64,000 nucleotides of DNA, taken from contig NZ_CP054139.1 in the NCBI RefSeq assembly GCF_013283875.1, positions 4,216,001-4,280,000 of the forward strand. Direction: 5' to 3'. The stretch comes from Mucilaginibacter mali. GTDB taxonomy: Bacteria; Bacteroidota; Bacteroidia; Sphingobacteriales; Sphingobacteriaceae. Under the pieces are notes generated by a model, which made no database searches, was not told the DNA's origin, and worked only from the letters and a program-made list of their open reading frames with translations. The first letter of the stretch is position 1. Every line of letters starts with the position of its first letter. A program made the position numbers and the translations under genes. This document shows, in pieces, positions 49,288-57,825 of this stretch.

Positions 49288-52200
49288 ATGCGAAAATTAT
49301 ACCCGTACCTGTGCGCTTTGCTGCTCCCGGCATTTGTACATGCGCAAAGTAAAGATGTATACTTTACATCAAACCCAACCTTAACCCCCGATGGCAAAAC
49401 CGTTATCTTCAGTTACGAAGGCGACCTTTGGAAAGCCGACATCGGCACCACAGTAGCTACCCGCATTACCGGCATGCAAGGCGAAGAAAGTAACCCGCAC
49501 GTATCGCCCGATGGGCAATGGCTGGCCTTCAGCTCTAACCAGTACGGCAATAACGATGTATACGTTATGCCTTTGGCTGGCGGCGATATCAAACAGCTAA
49601 CCTGGCACGATGCCAGCGACGAGGTAGACTCGTGGAGCTGGGATTCAAAGACCATATATTTCACTTCGGGCCGGTACAACGGTTTTTCTGAATATAAAGT
49701 AGGCCGCGATGGCGGCACGCCGGTACGTTTGTTCGGTAACTATTTCAATACCATACATGGTGTGGTCGAGCATCCCAAGACCGGCGAGCTCTTCTTCAGC
49801 GATACCTGGGAAAGCTACCGTTTCCCGCAGCGTAAGCATTACAAAGGTTCGTACAACCCGGATATCGCATCGTATAACCCTAAAACCAAAGCCTACAAGC
49901 AATATACCGATTGGATAGGTAAAGATTTTTGGACAACTGTTGACCAAAAAGGCAATATCTATTTTGTATCAGACGAAGCAAACGGCGAGTATAACCTGTA
50001 TACCTTCACTAACGGAAAAAAAACAGCATTGACCAGTTTCCCAACCTCTATCAAGCGCCCTAACGTTAGCGCCAACGGCGAAAAGGTGGTTTTTGAAAAA
50101 GGCTACCAGCTATTTGTTTACGATGTGGCCAGCAAACAAACACAGAAACTAAACTTCACCATTTTCCGCAATAATGTATTGCCTAAGGAGCAGGAATTTG
50201 AGGTTACCGGTCGCATTGAAGCGATGGATCTCTCTGTTGATGGTAAAAAGATGGCCTTTGTATCGCGCGGCGAACTGTTTGTAAGCGATGCCGATGGCAA
50301 ATTTATCCGCCAGGTACAGCGCGGCAACAGCGAACGTGTTACCGAGGTGAAGTGGTTACCCGATAACCGCAGTTTAATTTACTGCCGCACGGTTGGTGGC
50401 TACCCTAACCTGTTTACCATTGCAGCCGATGGCACCGGTACCGAAAAGCAGCTGACAACCGATAAAGGCAGCGACCGCCTGATGACCACCAATAAAAACC
50501 ATACGCAAGCCGTTTACCTGAGCGGCCGTAACGAGGTGCGGTTGGTCGACCTGAAAACGCTGGAAAGCAAAACCATTGTGAAGGACGAACTTTGGGGCTT
50601 CCAAAACTCGCAGCCGGGCTTCTCGCCTAATGGCGAGTATGTAATATATACAGCCATCCGCAATTTTGAGCAGGATATTTTTGTGTATAAGATCAGCAAC
50701 GGCAAGATCACTAACCTTACCAACAGCGGCGTTACCGAGAACGAGCCGGTATGGTCGCCGGATGGTAAGTATATCTTCTTTGCCTCATCGTTAACACAGC
50801 CGCAATATCCATACGGATCGCGCGATGCGCATATTTACCGCATTTCGCTGCAAAAGTATGATGACTATTATCGTTTGAATAAATTTAACGACCTGTTTAC
50901 TGAAGTAAAGAAGGACAGCACCCCGGTACAGAAAAAACTGGCCGACCTGAAGCTGGATGATAAAAAGCCATCGGTGCAACCAACACCAAAACCACCTGCC
51001 GATATTACCATCGATACCGAAGATATTATGAAGCGTTTGGAGCGCATTAGTCCAGCGTTTGGCCAGCAGCGCTCGGTTGATGTGATACAGAAGGGCGAGA
51101 AAACTTTTGTGTACTACGCATCAAACCATGCCGAAGGTCGCAGCGCTATCTATCGTACCACCATCGAGCCTTTCGAGAATAACAAGACCGAGAAGGTAAT
51201 GGGTGCTGATTTTGGCGGCTTCGATCTGGTGAAAACTGCCGATAAATACTATATGCTGGCCAATGGCGCGGTTTATAAGCTAAACATCGACATGAATAAG
51301 GTTGATAAAATAGATATGAACTATCATTTCGACCGCAACCTGGCCGGTGAGTTCGCACAGATGTTTGACGAAAGCTGGGCCGGTTTGGATGAGAATTATT
51401 ACGACGGCAATTTCCACGGCGCTAACTGGGCCAAGATCCACGATGATTACAAAGCCTACGTACCATACCTGAACAACCGCGCCGACCTGCGCCTGCTGCT
51501 GAACGACATGCTGGGCGAGCTGAACTCATCGCACCAGGGCTTCAACTCGGGTGGTACCGAGGAACGCCCTTATCTGCGTTACCGCACTATGGAGACCGGC
51601 GTTGTGTTCGATAACGAAGACCCTTACAAAGTGGCATCGATATTAAAGATGAGCAATGCCGACAGGAAAGGTGTAGACATACAAGCCGGTGACCGCCTGA
51701 AAGCGGTGAACGGCGTTAAGGTTGACGAAAAGACCGACCGTAACTTCTACTTCACCAAACCATCATTGGATGCCGAACTGGAATTAAGCTTTGATCGTGG
51801 CGGCAAGACTGTGAACGTAAAAGTGCACCCTGAAGCATCGGGCCAGTTCAGGAACGATCTGTATGACGACTGGATAGACCAGAACAAAAAAGAGGTAGAG
51901 CAGAAAAGCAAGAACCGCATCGCCTATGTGTACATGAAGGATATGACCGGCCCATCGCTGGATAAGTTTATGACCGACATGGTGGATTACGCTTACAGCA
52001 AAGACGCATTGATATTAGACCTGCGTTACAACACCGGCGGTAACGTGCACGATGGTGTGCTGCAATTCCTGTCGCAGCGCCCATACCTGCAATGGCAATA
52101 CCGCGGCGGTGCTAAAACGCAGCAGCCAAATTTTGGGCCTTCGGCAAAACCGATCATCCTGCTGGTGAACGAGCAAACCCTGAGCGACGGAGAGATGACC

Positions 52201-52467
52201 GCTACCGGCTTTAAAGCTTTAAAACTGGGCAAGATCATCGGCACCGAAACCTACCGCTGGATCATCTTTACCAGCGCCAAAGGTTTGGTTGATGGCTCCA
52301 GCTACCGCGTACCGGCCTGGGGTTGTTTCACGCTGGATGGACAGGATATCGAAAAGAACGGTGTAACCCCGGATATCAATATCAAAACCGGCTTTACCGA
52401 CCGCCTGAACAATAACGACCCGCAGTTGGATAAAGCCATCAGCGAGATTATGGGAGTTTTGAAGTAA
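49288..52467 (+). CDS. Tricorn-like S41 peptidase, exported
   Basis: A 1059-residue protein with a signal peptide (ending AFVHAQ). The N-terminal two thirds form a beta-propeller from WD/TolB-like repeats (NPTLTPDGKTVIFSYEGDLW, NPHVSPDGQWLAFSSN, PVWSPDGKYIFFASS). The C-terminal third has a PDZ-like domain (about 780-860) and an S41 tail-specific protease domain with ALILDLRYNTGGNV and the nucleophile Ser in NEQTLSDGEMTATGFK. This matches the tricorn-protease fold, which degrades peptides; exported bacterial versions act in the periplasm. It stands alone, with a 15-bp stem terminator 38 nt after the stop. Confidence 0.92.
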   Translation: MRKLYPYLCALLLPAFVHAQSKDVYFTSNPTLTPDGKTVIFSYEGDLWKADIGTTVATRITGMQGEESNPHVSPDGQWLAFSSNQYGNNDVYVMPLAGGDIKQLTWHDASDEVDSWSWDSKTIYFTSGRYNGFSEYKVGRDGGTPVRLFGNYFNTIHGVVEHPKTGELFFSDTWESYRFPQRKHYKGSYNPDIASYNPKTKAYKQYTDWIGKDFWTTVDQKGNIYFVSDEANGEYNLYTFTNGKKTALTSFPTSIKRPNVSANGEKVVFEKGYQLFVYDVASKQTQKLNFTIFRNNVLPKEQEFEVTGRIEAMDLSVDGKKMAFVSRGELFVSDADGKFIRQVQRGNSERVTEVKWLPDNRSLIYCRTVGGYPNLFTIAADGTGTEKQLTTDKGSDRLMTTNKNHTQAVYLSGRNEVRLVDLKTLESKTIVKDELWGFQNSQPGFSPNGEYVIYTAIRNFEQDIFVYKISNGKITNLTNSGVTENEPVWSPDGKYIFFASSLTQPQYPYGSRDAHIYRISLQKYDDYYRLNKFNDLFTEVKKDSTPVQKKLADLKLDDKKPSVQPTPKPPADITIDTEDIMKRLERISPAFGQQRSVDVIQKGEKTFVYYASNHAEGRSAIYRTTIEPFENNKTEKVMGADFGGFDLVKTADKYYMLANGAVYKLNIDMNKVDKIDMNYHFDRNLAGEFAQMFDESWAGLDENYYDGNFHGANWAKIHDDYKAYVPYLNNRADLRLLLNDMLGELNSSHQGFNSGGTEERPYLRYRTMETGVVFDNEDPYKVASILKMSNADRKGVDIQAGDRLKAVNGVKVDEKTDRNFYFTKPSLDAELELSFDRGGKTVNVKVHPEASGQFRNDLYDDWIDQNKKEVEQKSKNRIAYVYMKDMTGPSLDKFMTDMVDYAYSKDALILDLRYNTGGNVHDGVLQFLSQRPYLQWQYRGGAKTQQPNFGPSAKPIILLVNEQTLSDGEMTATGFKALKLGKIIGTETYRWIIFTSAKGLVDGSSYRVPAWGCFTLDGQDIEKNGVTPDINIKTGFTDRLNNNDPQLDKAISEIMGVLK

Positions 52468-52505
52468 ATCCGGAAGTCGGAAAGACGGAAAGTCCGGAAG
52501 ATATT

Positions 52506-52546
52506 AAGCAGAAGGCGAGGGCGAAAGCTCCTCGCCTTCTGCTTTT
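52506..52546 (+). terminator. Terminator of the tricorn-like peptidase gene
   Basis: A 15-bp stem (AAGCAGAAGGCGAGG, 52506-52520, with 52530-52544) and a T-rich 3' flank. An AGTCGGAAAGTCCGGAAG-type repeat lies between the stop and this hairpin, like one at 2946-2985. Confidence 0.75.
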
Positions 52547-52553
52547 AGCACCC

Positions 52554-52640
52554 CGTCATTCTGAGCGATAGCGAAGAATCCCAAACTATGCATAACCACT
52601 CTGCTTATCGGGGCTCCTTCGCTATCGCTCCAGGATGACG
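52554..52640. repeat. Dispersed hairpin repeat, family A
   Basis: It begins CGTCATTCTGAGCGATAGCG and ends CGCTATCGCTCCAGGATGACG. The centre reads CTTATCGGGG, the inverse of the GATAAG centre of other copies, so this copy is in opposite orientation. Confidence 0.85.
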
Positions 52641-52665
52641 TATCAGTATGGGTATGTATTTCACC

Positions 52666-52697
52666 TTTCCTCATTCGCCATTCTTTTACTACCTTTG
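52666..52697 (+). promoter_or_regulatory. Promoter of the peptidyl-prolyl isomerase gene
   Basis: TTTC (52666-52669), 20 nt, TACCTTTG (52690-52697): an exact -7 with a weak -33, 22 nt before the ATG. Confidence 0.55.
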
Positions 52698-52718
52698 CTG
52701 TCCTTTAAAATTGATAAA

Positions 52719-53180
52719 ATGAGTAAAGCAATAATTAAAACCGCCAAAGGCGATATGACCGTAGAGTTTTACGATCAGGACGCGCCGAACACCGTAGCCA
52801 ACTTTAAAAAATTAGCTAAAGAAGGTTTTTACGATGGTGTTACCTTTCACCGTGTTATCCCTGATTTTGTGATACAAGGCGGTTGCCCATTCTCTAAAGA
52901 TGCAGCTACCGCTTACCGCGCAGGTTCGGGTGGCCCGGGTTACCACATTGATTGTGAGCTGACCGGCGGTAACCAATATCACGATCGCGGTGTGCTTTCT
53001 ATGGCGCATGCCGGCCGTAATACCGGTGGTTCGCAGTTTTTTATTTGCCACAGCCGTAACAACACCGCTCACTTAGACCGTAACCACACCTGCTTTGGTA
53101 AAGTGATCGAAAATGTTGATCTGGTTGACGATATCCGCCAGGGCGATAAAATTTTAGGTATCGAAGTAATTGAAGGATAG
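52719..53180 (+). CDS. Peptidyl-prolyl cis-trans isomerase (cyclophilin type)
   Basis: A 153-residue cyclophilin that isomerises X-Pro bonds in folding proteins. The family motifs FKKLAKEGFYDGVTFHRVIPDF, VIQGGCP and MAHAGRNTGGSQFFICHS are present; the loop and His of the active site (FHRVI) are intact, and the Trp of cyclosporin-binding forms is replaced by His (TAHLDRNHTCFGKV). There is no signal peptide when the ATG at 52719 is used, so it is cytosolic. That start was chosen because the frame's earlier start would include the promoter. It is followed 78 nt later by the DUF5606 gene. Confidence 0.95.
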   Translation: MSKAIIKTAKGDMTVEFYDQDAPNTVANFKKLAKEGFYDGVTFHRVIPDFVIQGGCPFSKDAATAYRAGSGGPGYHIDCELTGGNQYHDRGVLSMAHAGRNTGGSQFFICHSRNNTAHLDRNHTCFGKVIENVDLVDDIRQGDKILGIEVIEG

Positions 53181-53258
53181 TGATTAGTGAGCAGTTGATT
53201 AGTGAGTGGTTCTTAACTTAATCAACCGCTCATCTATTCAACTTAATAAACTTAAAAC

Positions 53259-53771
53259 ATGAATTTACAAGGAATAGTAGCGGTATCGGGCAAACCGGGT
53301 TTATGGAAGGCGCTTACGCAAAACAAAACCGGTTTTGTTTTGGAAAGCCTTGACGAGAAGCGCACCAAAATGGTAGCCAATATATCTACCGCTAAACTGG
53401 CAGCGCTTGATGAGATCACCATTTTTGGCGACGACGAAGATATCCGCCTGAAAGATGTTTTTGAACGCATGAAAACCGCTGGCGCTGCGCCGGATGCCAA
53501 AGCCGATGGCAATAAACTGCGTACCTTTTTCCGCGAAGTAGCACCAGGCCACGACGAAGAGAAAGTTTACGCTTCAGATATGAAGAAGATCGTTAGCTGG
53601 TTTGGCATTTTAAAAGATATGCCACTATTTAACGAAGCTGACCCGGCTGAAGCATCTGCTACTGAAGAGGCTGCTCCGGTTGTTGTTGAAGAAACAACCG
53701 CGGTTGAAGATAATGTAGAAGAAAAAACTACGGCTAAAAAGAAGGCTGCGGCCAAAAAGCCGGCTAAGTAA
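53259..53771 (+). CDS. DUF5606 domain protein
   Basis: A 170-residue protein of a family found mainly in Bacteroidota. The conserved part (about 1-125: LQGIVAVSGKPGLWKALTQ, EITIFGDDEDIRLKDVFERM, VYASDMKKIVSWFGILK) is the DUF5606 region. The tail is low-complexity Ala/Glu/Lys ending in KKKAAAKKPAK, which could bind nucleic acid or be disordered. The function is unknown; the N-terminal part has a KOW/SH3-like look, but this is not secure. It may be cotranscribed with the cyclophilin. A terminator follows. Confidence 0.88.
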   Translation: MNLQGIVAVSGKPGLWKALTQNKTGFVLESLDEKRTKMVANISTAKLAALDEITIFGDDEDIRLKDVFERMKTAGAAPDAKADGNKLRTFFREVAPGHDEEKVYASDMKKIVSWFGILKDMPLFNEADPAEASATEEAAPVVVEETTAVEDNVEEKTTAKKKAAAKKPAK

Positions 53772-53812
53772 CAGATGTGCAGATGTGAAAATCTGCAGAT
53801 ATGCAAATGATA

Positions 53813-53843
53813 AAAGGCGCTTCGGGAAAACCGAAGCGCCTTT
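53813..53843 (+). terminator. Terminator after the DUF5606 gene
   Basis: A perfect 13-bp stem AAAGGCGCTTCGG (53813-53825 with 53831-53843), loop GAAAA. A family G repeat fragment lies between the stop codon and this hairpin. Confidence 0.75.
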
Positions 53844-53860
53844 CGCTTTTATTACCGCCG

Positions 53861-53955
53861 CGTCATTGCGAGGTACGAAGCAATCTCTGCACACTAAGGT
53901 CTACTTTGCAAGGTGCTCTTCATACGTAGAGATTGCTTCGTACCTCGCAATGACG
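53861..53955. repeat. Dispersed hairpin repeat, family A
   Basis: A perfect 17-bp outer pair (CGTCATTGCGAGGTACG with its inverse) is continued by AAGCAATCTCT/AGAGATTGCTT, giving arms of 28 bp in all. It lies just beyond the stop of the CDF gene. Confidence 0.9.
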
Positions 53956-53966
53956 TAGTGGTTAGG

Positions 53967-54893
53967 TTAAGCGCACTCCACCTGCTCACACTTCTCTGTA
54001 ACAAGCTCCGGTTCAAAGGTGCAATGCGTAATTTCCATATGCAGCAGGCGGTGGCGCAGATCGTGCTTAATTTTATCAAAAGTGCTTAACTCATCCTGTT
54101 TAACTACAATGTGTGCTGTTAAAGCCGTTTCGGTGGTACTGAGCGCCCAAACATGCATGTGGTGTACATCTACTACGCCGGGGGCCTTCAGTAATTCGGC
54201 CTTTATTTTTGACAGTTCAATTTCGGCAGGCACACCATCCATTTCCAGGCGCAGGCTGTGTTTCAAAAGGCTCCATGTGCCGCCGATGATGACCACAACA
54301 ATGATCAAACTCACGGCGCTATCCATCCAGTACCACTTGGTAAAGTAAATGATCAGGCCCGATATCACCACCCCCAATGATACAATAGCGTCAACCGCCA
54401 TGTGCAGGTAGGCGCCTTTTACGTTCAGGTCGGTATCCTTATCTTTTACAAACAGCCAGGCGGTAAAACCATTAATACCAATACCCACAAAGGCTACCCA
54501 GGCAATGGTGCCACCGGCAATCACCTCGGGATGGATGAAGCGCATCACGGCCTCGTAAGCGATAAAGCCTACCGCCACAAATAATATCAGCGCGTTGAAA
54601 AACGACACGATAATGGTAGAGCGCTTATAACCGTAAGTATAATTCTTATTAGATTTTACCTTGGCCAGTTTAAAGGCCAGCAAAGCCAGGGCAAGACTGG
54701 CCACATCGCTCAGGTTATGGCCCGCATCGGTAAGCAGGGAAAGCGAATGGCTTACAAAACCCATCACCGCTTCGATAATAACAAAGGCCGAATTTAGAAC
54801 GATACCCCAAATAAAAGCCGCGTTCAGGTGATCAAGCTTGGGGGCATGATCGTGATGATGGTGGCCATGGCCATGTGAATGATCGTGAGACAT
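53967..54893 (-). CDS. Cation diffusion facilitator family transporter (probable zinc exporter)
   Basis: A 308-residue inner-membrane transporter. The His-rich N-terminus (SHDHSHGHGHHHHDHAPK) is a metal-binding segment, followed by six helices with the transport-site residues in LTDAGHNLSDVASL and LHMAVDAIVSLGVV, and a C-terminal cytosolic domain (VVDVHHMHVWALS). It fits the ZitB/CzcD group that exports Zn2+ (and perhaps Co2+/Cd2+) in exchange for protons. It stands alone, with a -7-like element 4 nt from its start codon. Confidence 0.94.
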   Translation of the reverse strand: MSHDHSHGHGHHHHDHAPKLDHLNAAFIWGIVLNSAFVIIEAVMGFVSHSLSLLTDAGHNLSDVASLALALLAFKLAKVKSNKNYTYGYKRSTIIVSFFNALILFVAVGFIAYEAVMRFIHPEVIAGGTIAWVAFVGIGINGFTAWLFVKDKDTDLNVKGAYLHMAVDAIVSLGVVISGLIIYFTKWYWMDSAVSLIIVVVIIGGTWSLLKHSLRLEMDGVPAEIELSKIKAELLKAPGVVDVHHMHVWALSTTETALTAHIVVKQDELSTFDKIKHDLRHRLLHMEITHCTFEPELVTEKCEQVECA

Positions 54894-54897
54894 ATGG

Positions 54898-54905
54898 CAA
54901 AATTA
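54898..54905 (-). promoter_or_regulatory. -7-like element next to the CDF start codon
   Basis: TAATTTTG on the minus strand fits TAnnTTTG and ends 4 nt before the ATG, implying a nearly leaderless transcript if used. No -33 was found. Confidence 0.3.
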
Positions 54906-55006
54906 GGGTTTTATGATGATGTTATGGTGAAGATATCTTGGTCATTACGCTACATTTGTCATTAGTGTGTTTCTGCAATAAATGCCGCAGACATTTTGAC
55001 CAATGA

Positions 55007-55480
55007 CTATTCATGATGATAAGGCTCTCCTTTAATAATAGTATGCGCCCTGTACAACTGCTCCACAAAAAACAGGCGCACCATTTGATGGCTGAAGGTC
55101 ATTCGCGAGAGGGATAGTTTATCGTTGGCGCGCTGGTAAACCGAAGTGTCGAACCCATATGGACCACCGATCACAAAAACTATACTGGCCGTGGAGGAAA
55201 TGTTTTTCTTATCGATATAGGCTGCAAACTGACTTGATGACAATTCCATGCCCTTTTCATCAAGCAGGATCACGTGGTCGGTGTTGGTTATCTTCTTCAA
55301 CAGCAGTTCGGCTTCCTTGCTTTTTTGTTGATCCTGGGTTAAAGCTTTGGTGTTTTTCAGTTCGGGCAGATCAACCAGTTCCAGTTTGGTATAATGCTTC
55401 AGTCGCTTCAGGTATTTATCAATACCCTCTTTAATATAAGCGTCCTCGGTTTTACCAATGCTGAGTAAGGTGATCTTCAT
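55007..55480 (-). CDS. rlmH: 23S rRNA (pseudouridine(1915)-N(3))-methyltransferase
   Basis: A 157-residue SPOUT-fold methyltransferase that modifies pseudouridine 1915 in helix 69 of 23S rRNA. KITLLSIGKTEDAYIKEGIDKYLKRL is the N-terminal signature, and the knotted SAM-binding region has ILLDEKG, FVIGGPYGFD and LSLSRMTFSHQMVRLFFVEQLYRA. It ends with the conserved GEPYHHE. The ATG at 55480 was chosen over an upstream in-frame TTG because homology starts at MKITLL. It is a single-copy housekeeping gene, divergent from the MutS-like gene. Confidence 0.96.
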   Translation of the reverse strand: MKITLLSIGKTEDAYIKEGIDKYLKRLKHYTKLELVDLPELKNTKALTQDQQKSKEAELLLKKITNTDHVILLDEKGMELSSSQFAAYIDKKNISSTASIVFVIGGPYGFDTSVYQRANDKLSLSRMTFSHQMVRLFFVEQLYRAHTIIKGEPYHHE

Positions 55481-55576
55481 GATACAAAATAACAATTAAT
55501 AGTCGGAAAGTCGGCAAGACAGGGAAGTCCAAAAGATAATAGTACTATCCAAAAGAAATAATAGCTTTACCGTGTA

Positions 55577-57385
55577 ATGAACGATAAAGTAATAACGGGC
55601 TACCAACTACGCGTTGAAGAGGCGCAACAGCAGATAGATAAATACAGTAAACTCATCAACACCTACTCGTTTATGCGGCTGGGGATCTTCGCATTGCTGG
55701 CGGCGGCCATTTGGCTTTCGGTAAAAGCGGTGGGCTTTGGTTTGCTGGTAGCGCTGTTCATCATCCTGTTATTTGCCTTTGCATGGCTGGTATCGCGGCA
55801 AAGTTTCTTTGAAGAGCAGCGTCAATATTTCATCAACCTGAAAAAGGTTAACGAGAACGAGATAGCCAGTATGACCACCCGCGGCAATATCTATGATGAC
55901 GGCAGTCGCTTTACCGACGATAAACACCCTTATACGTCCGACCTGGATATCTTCGGCAGGGCATCGCTATATCAACTAGCCAACCGCGCAGCCACCTATC
56001 CCGGCAGGGAAATATTGGCCAATTGGCTGTCGTCGCCATCGCAAAAGCAAACCATCCTAAACCGACAGGAAGCGGTAAAGGAACTGGCAGCAAAACCAAC
56101 ATGGAAACTTGACCTGCAGGCACGCCTCTTGTTTGCAAACAGTGCCAATGCCGGGCAGTTAGATGCCTTGTTTCATTATCTCAAACTCCCCCTGCATCTG
56201 CCGGGCGAAAGCTGGTTACGGCCATATATTAAAATAGCGCCATACCTGTTATTGGCAGCTATCATTGGCGGGCAATTTTTCCCTATCGTAAACCTGTTAG
56301 CTATCCTGGTAGCAATTTTCAATATGGGGATACTGGTATCAAAAGGCAGCTATATGGCCAAATCGGGCTTTGTAGCCGATAAGATTGGCGAGGTACTGAA
56401 CCACTACGCCAATGTATTTAAACGTGTAGAAGCCGAACAATGGCAATCGGCAGGTTGCAAGGCGCTGGCTAAGCAGTTGTTAGCGGGCGGCACATCAAAA
56501 AAAATAGCGCAGCTTTCAAGGCTGATCAATAAGTTGAGTTATAGCCTCATTATGATCGTCGGTTTTATCCTGAACGTATTTTTTCTTTGGGCACTGAAGC
56601 AGATCATCGCTATTGAAGACTGGAAGCGCGAGAACAAGGATGGCATCGGCGAAGCTTTTCAAATTATAGGTGAGATGGAGGCTTTGTTAAGCCTGTCCGG
56701 ATTACATCATAACTATCCAGAATGGACTTTCCCGGCAATTGCCGATGGCAATGGCTATACTATTAAAGCTAAAACGCTGGCCCATCCGCTTATTAATAAC
56801 GCGATCCGCGTTGCTAACGATTTTGAACTGGAAGATGCCTTTAAAATAGATATCATCACCGGCAGCAATATGGCCGGCAAAAGCACCTTTTTGCGCACGG
56901 TGGGCATCAACGCGGTGCTGGGCCTTTGCGGCGCGCCGGTTTGTGCCGATAGTATGGAATTATCGGTTATCCGCATTGTTACCTATATGCGCATCAAAGA
57001 TTCGCTGAACGAAAGCACCTCAACCTTTAAGGCCGAACTTGACCGCCTGCAAATGCTGCTGGCCGCGGTTGAGCAGGAAGAGAAAGTTTACTTCCTGATA
57101 GATGAAATGCTGCGGGGCACTAACTCGGTTGATAAGTACCTGGGATCTAAAGCAGTCATCAAACAACTTATCCTGAAAAACGGTGTCGGACAGGTAGCCA
57201 CGCACGATCTGCAAATTGCCCGGCTGGAAGATGAATACCCGGATTATGTACGCAATTACTACTTCGATATACAGGTGGTGGATGGCGAAATGCTGTTTGA
57301 TTATAAGATCAAACATGGCGAGTGCAAAACCTTTAACGCCTCGCTGCTGCTGCAAAGGATAGGGATAGACGTAGAGGCTTCTTAA
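55577..57385 (+). CDS. Membrane-anchored MutS-like ATPase
   Basis: A 602-residue protein. The C-terminal domain is a MutS-type ABC ATPase: Walker A TGSNMAGKST at about 428-437 (K435), Walker B VYFLIDEMLRGTNS, and the trans-helix VATHDLQIARLE. It lacks MutS mismatch-recognition domain I (no Phe-x-Glu) and instead has two predicted helices near residues 30-75 and more near 200-260 and about 315-340, so it should be in the inner membrane. Such MutS-related proteins are widespread in Bacteroidota; the function is unknown and canonical mismatch repair is unlikely. The gene stands alone, with a terminator 12 nt after the stop. Confidence 0.85.
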   Translation: MNDKVITGYQLRVEEAQQQIDKYSKLINTYSFMRLGIFALLAAAIWLSVKAVGFGLLVALFIILLFAFAWLVSRQSFFEEQRQYFINLKKVNENEIASMTTRGNIYDDGSRFTDDKHPYTSDLDIFGRASLYQLANRAATYPGREILANWLSSPSQKQTILNRQEAVKELAAKPTWKLDLQARLLFANSANAGQLDALFHYLKLPLHLPGESWLRPYIKIAPYLLLAAIIGGQFFPIVNLLAILVAIFNMGILVSKGSYMAKSGFVADKIGEVLNHYANVFKRVEAEQWQSAGCKALAKQLLAGGTSKKIAQLSRLINKLSYSLIMIVGFILNVFFLWALKQIIAIEDWKRENKDGIGEAFQIIGEMEALLSLSGLHHNYPEWTFPAIADGNGYTIKAKTLAHPLINNAIRVANDFELEDAFKIDIITGSNMAGKSTFLRTVGINAVLGLCGAPVCADSMELSVIRIVTYMRIKDSLNESTSTFKAELDRLQMLLAAVEQEEKVYFLIDEMLRGTNSVDKYLGSKAVIKQLILKNGVGQVATHDLQIARLEDEYPDYVRNYYFDIQVVDGEMLFDYKIKHGECKTFNASLLLQRIGIDVEAS

Positions 57386-57397
57386 TAGCCCCCAATA

Positions 57398-57429
57398 AAA
57401 AAGCAAGGCCTTACGGGGCCTTGCTTTTT
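57398..57429 (+). terminator. Terminator of the MutS-like gene
   Basis: Stem AAAAAGCAAGGCC (57398-57410 with 57417-57429), loop TTACGG, with a T-run inside the 3' arm. Confidence 0.8.
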
Positions 57430-57455
57430 GCTATATATGATATGATAGAAGCCTG

Positions 57456-57548
57456 TTATACAAAGTGCAACACATGGATGGCGGCATAAATTTTTAGCAG
57501 GATGGTTGCTATTAAGTAAAGAACCGGGATGCTTAATAATGTGCTCAT
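57456..57548 (-). CDS. Candidate 30-residue small membrane protein
   Basis: A short minus-strand frame starting with ATG at 57548: MSTLLSIPVLYLIATILLKI, then YAAIHVLHFV. It is almost fully hydrophobic with one Lys and two His, consistent with a single-span membrane peptide. No promoter or strong ribosome-binding sequence was identified. The composition is unlike random sequence in this gap, but it has no recognised family, so it may be a chance frame. Confidence 0.35.
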   Translation of the reverse strand: MSTLLSIPVLYLIATILLKIYAAIHVLHFV

Positions 57549-57723
57549 GGTGTGTGTTGGTTTTTTGTTGTTTGTATAATTAGCTGATTGTTTTCTGTTT
57601 GTTTGTTGATTCAAATTTGCATCAAAAACCAGCTTTTGCCCAGCACAATTAGGTAAACAGCGGCGAAATGTCGGTGAATGGAGGAATGGGTAGGATGAAA
57701 GCAGTGGAGCAGGGTATAAGACC
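57549..57723. other. Intergenic remainder
   Basis: T-rich (repeated TTTG/TTTGTT) stretch followed by unremarkable sequence. No gene is seen. Confidence 0.3.
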
Positions 57724-57815
57724 CGTCATTGAGGCACGAAGTAATCTCTAAGCTTTGCAAGTCAGCTTGCACTACCGACCTTAATGCGTAGAGATTACTT
57801 CGTACCGCAATGATG
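57724..57815. repeat. Dispersed hairpin repeat, family A
   Basis: CGTCATTGAGGCACGAAGTAA pairs with TTACTTCGTACCGCAATGATG, with inner TCTCTA/TAGAGA. More diverged than the other copies. Confidence 0.75.
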
Positions 57816-57825
57816 AGGTGCTCGA

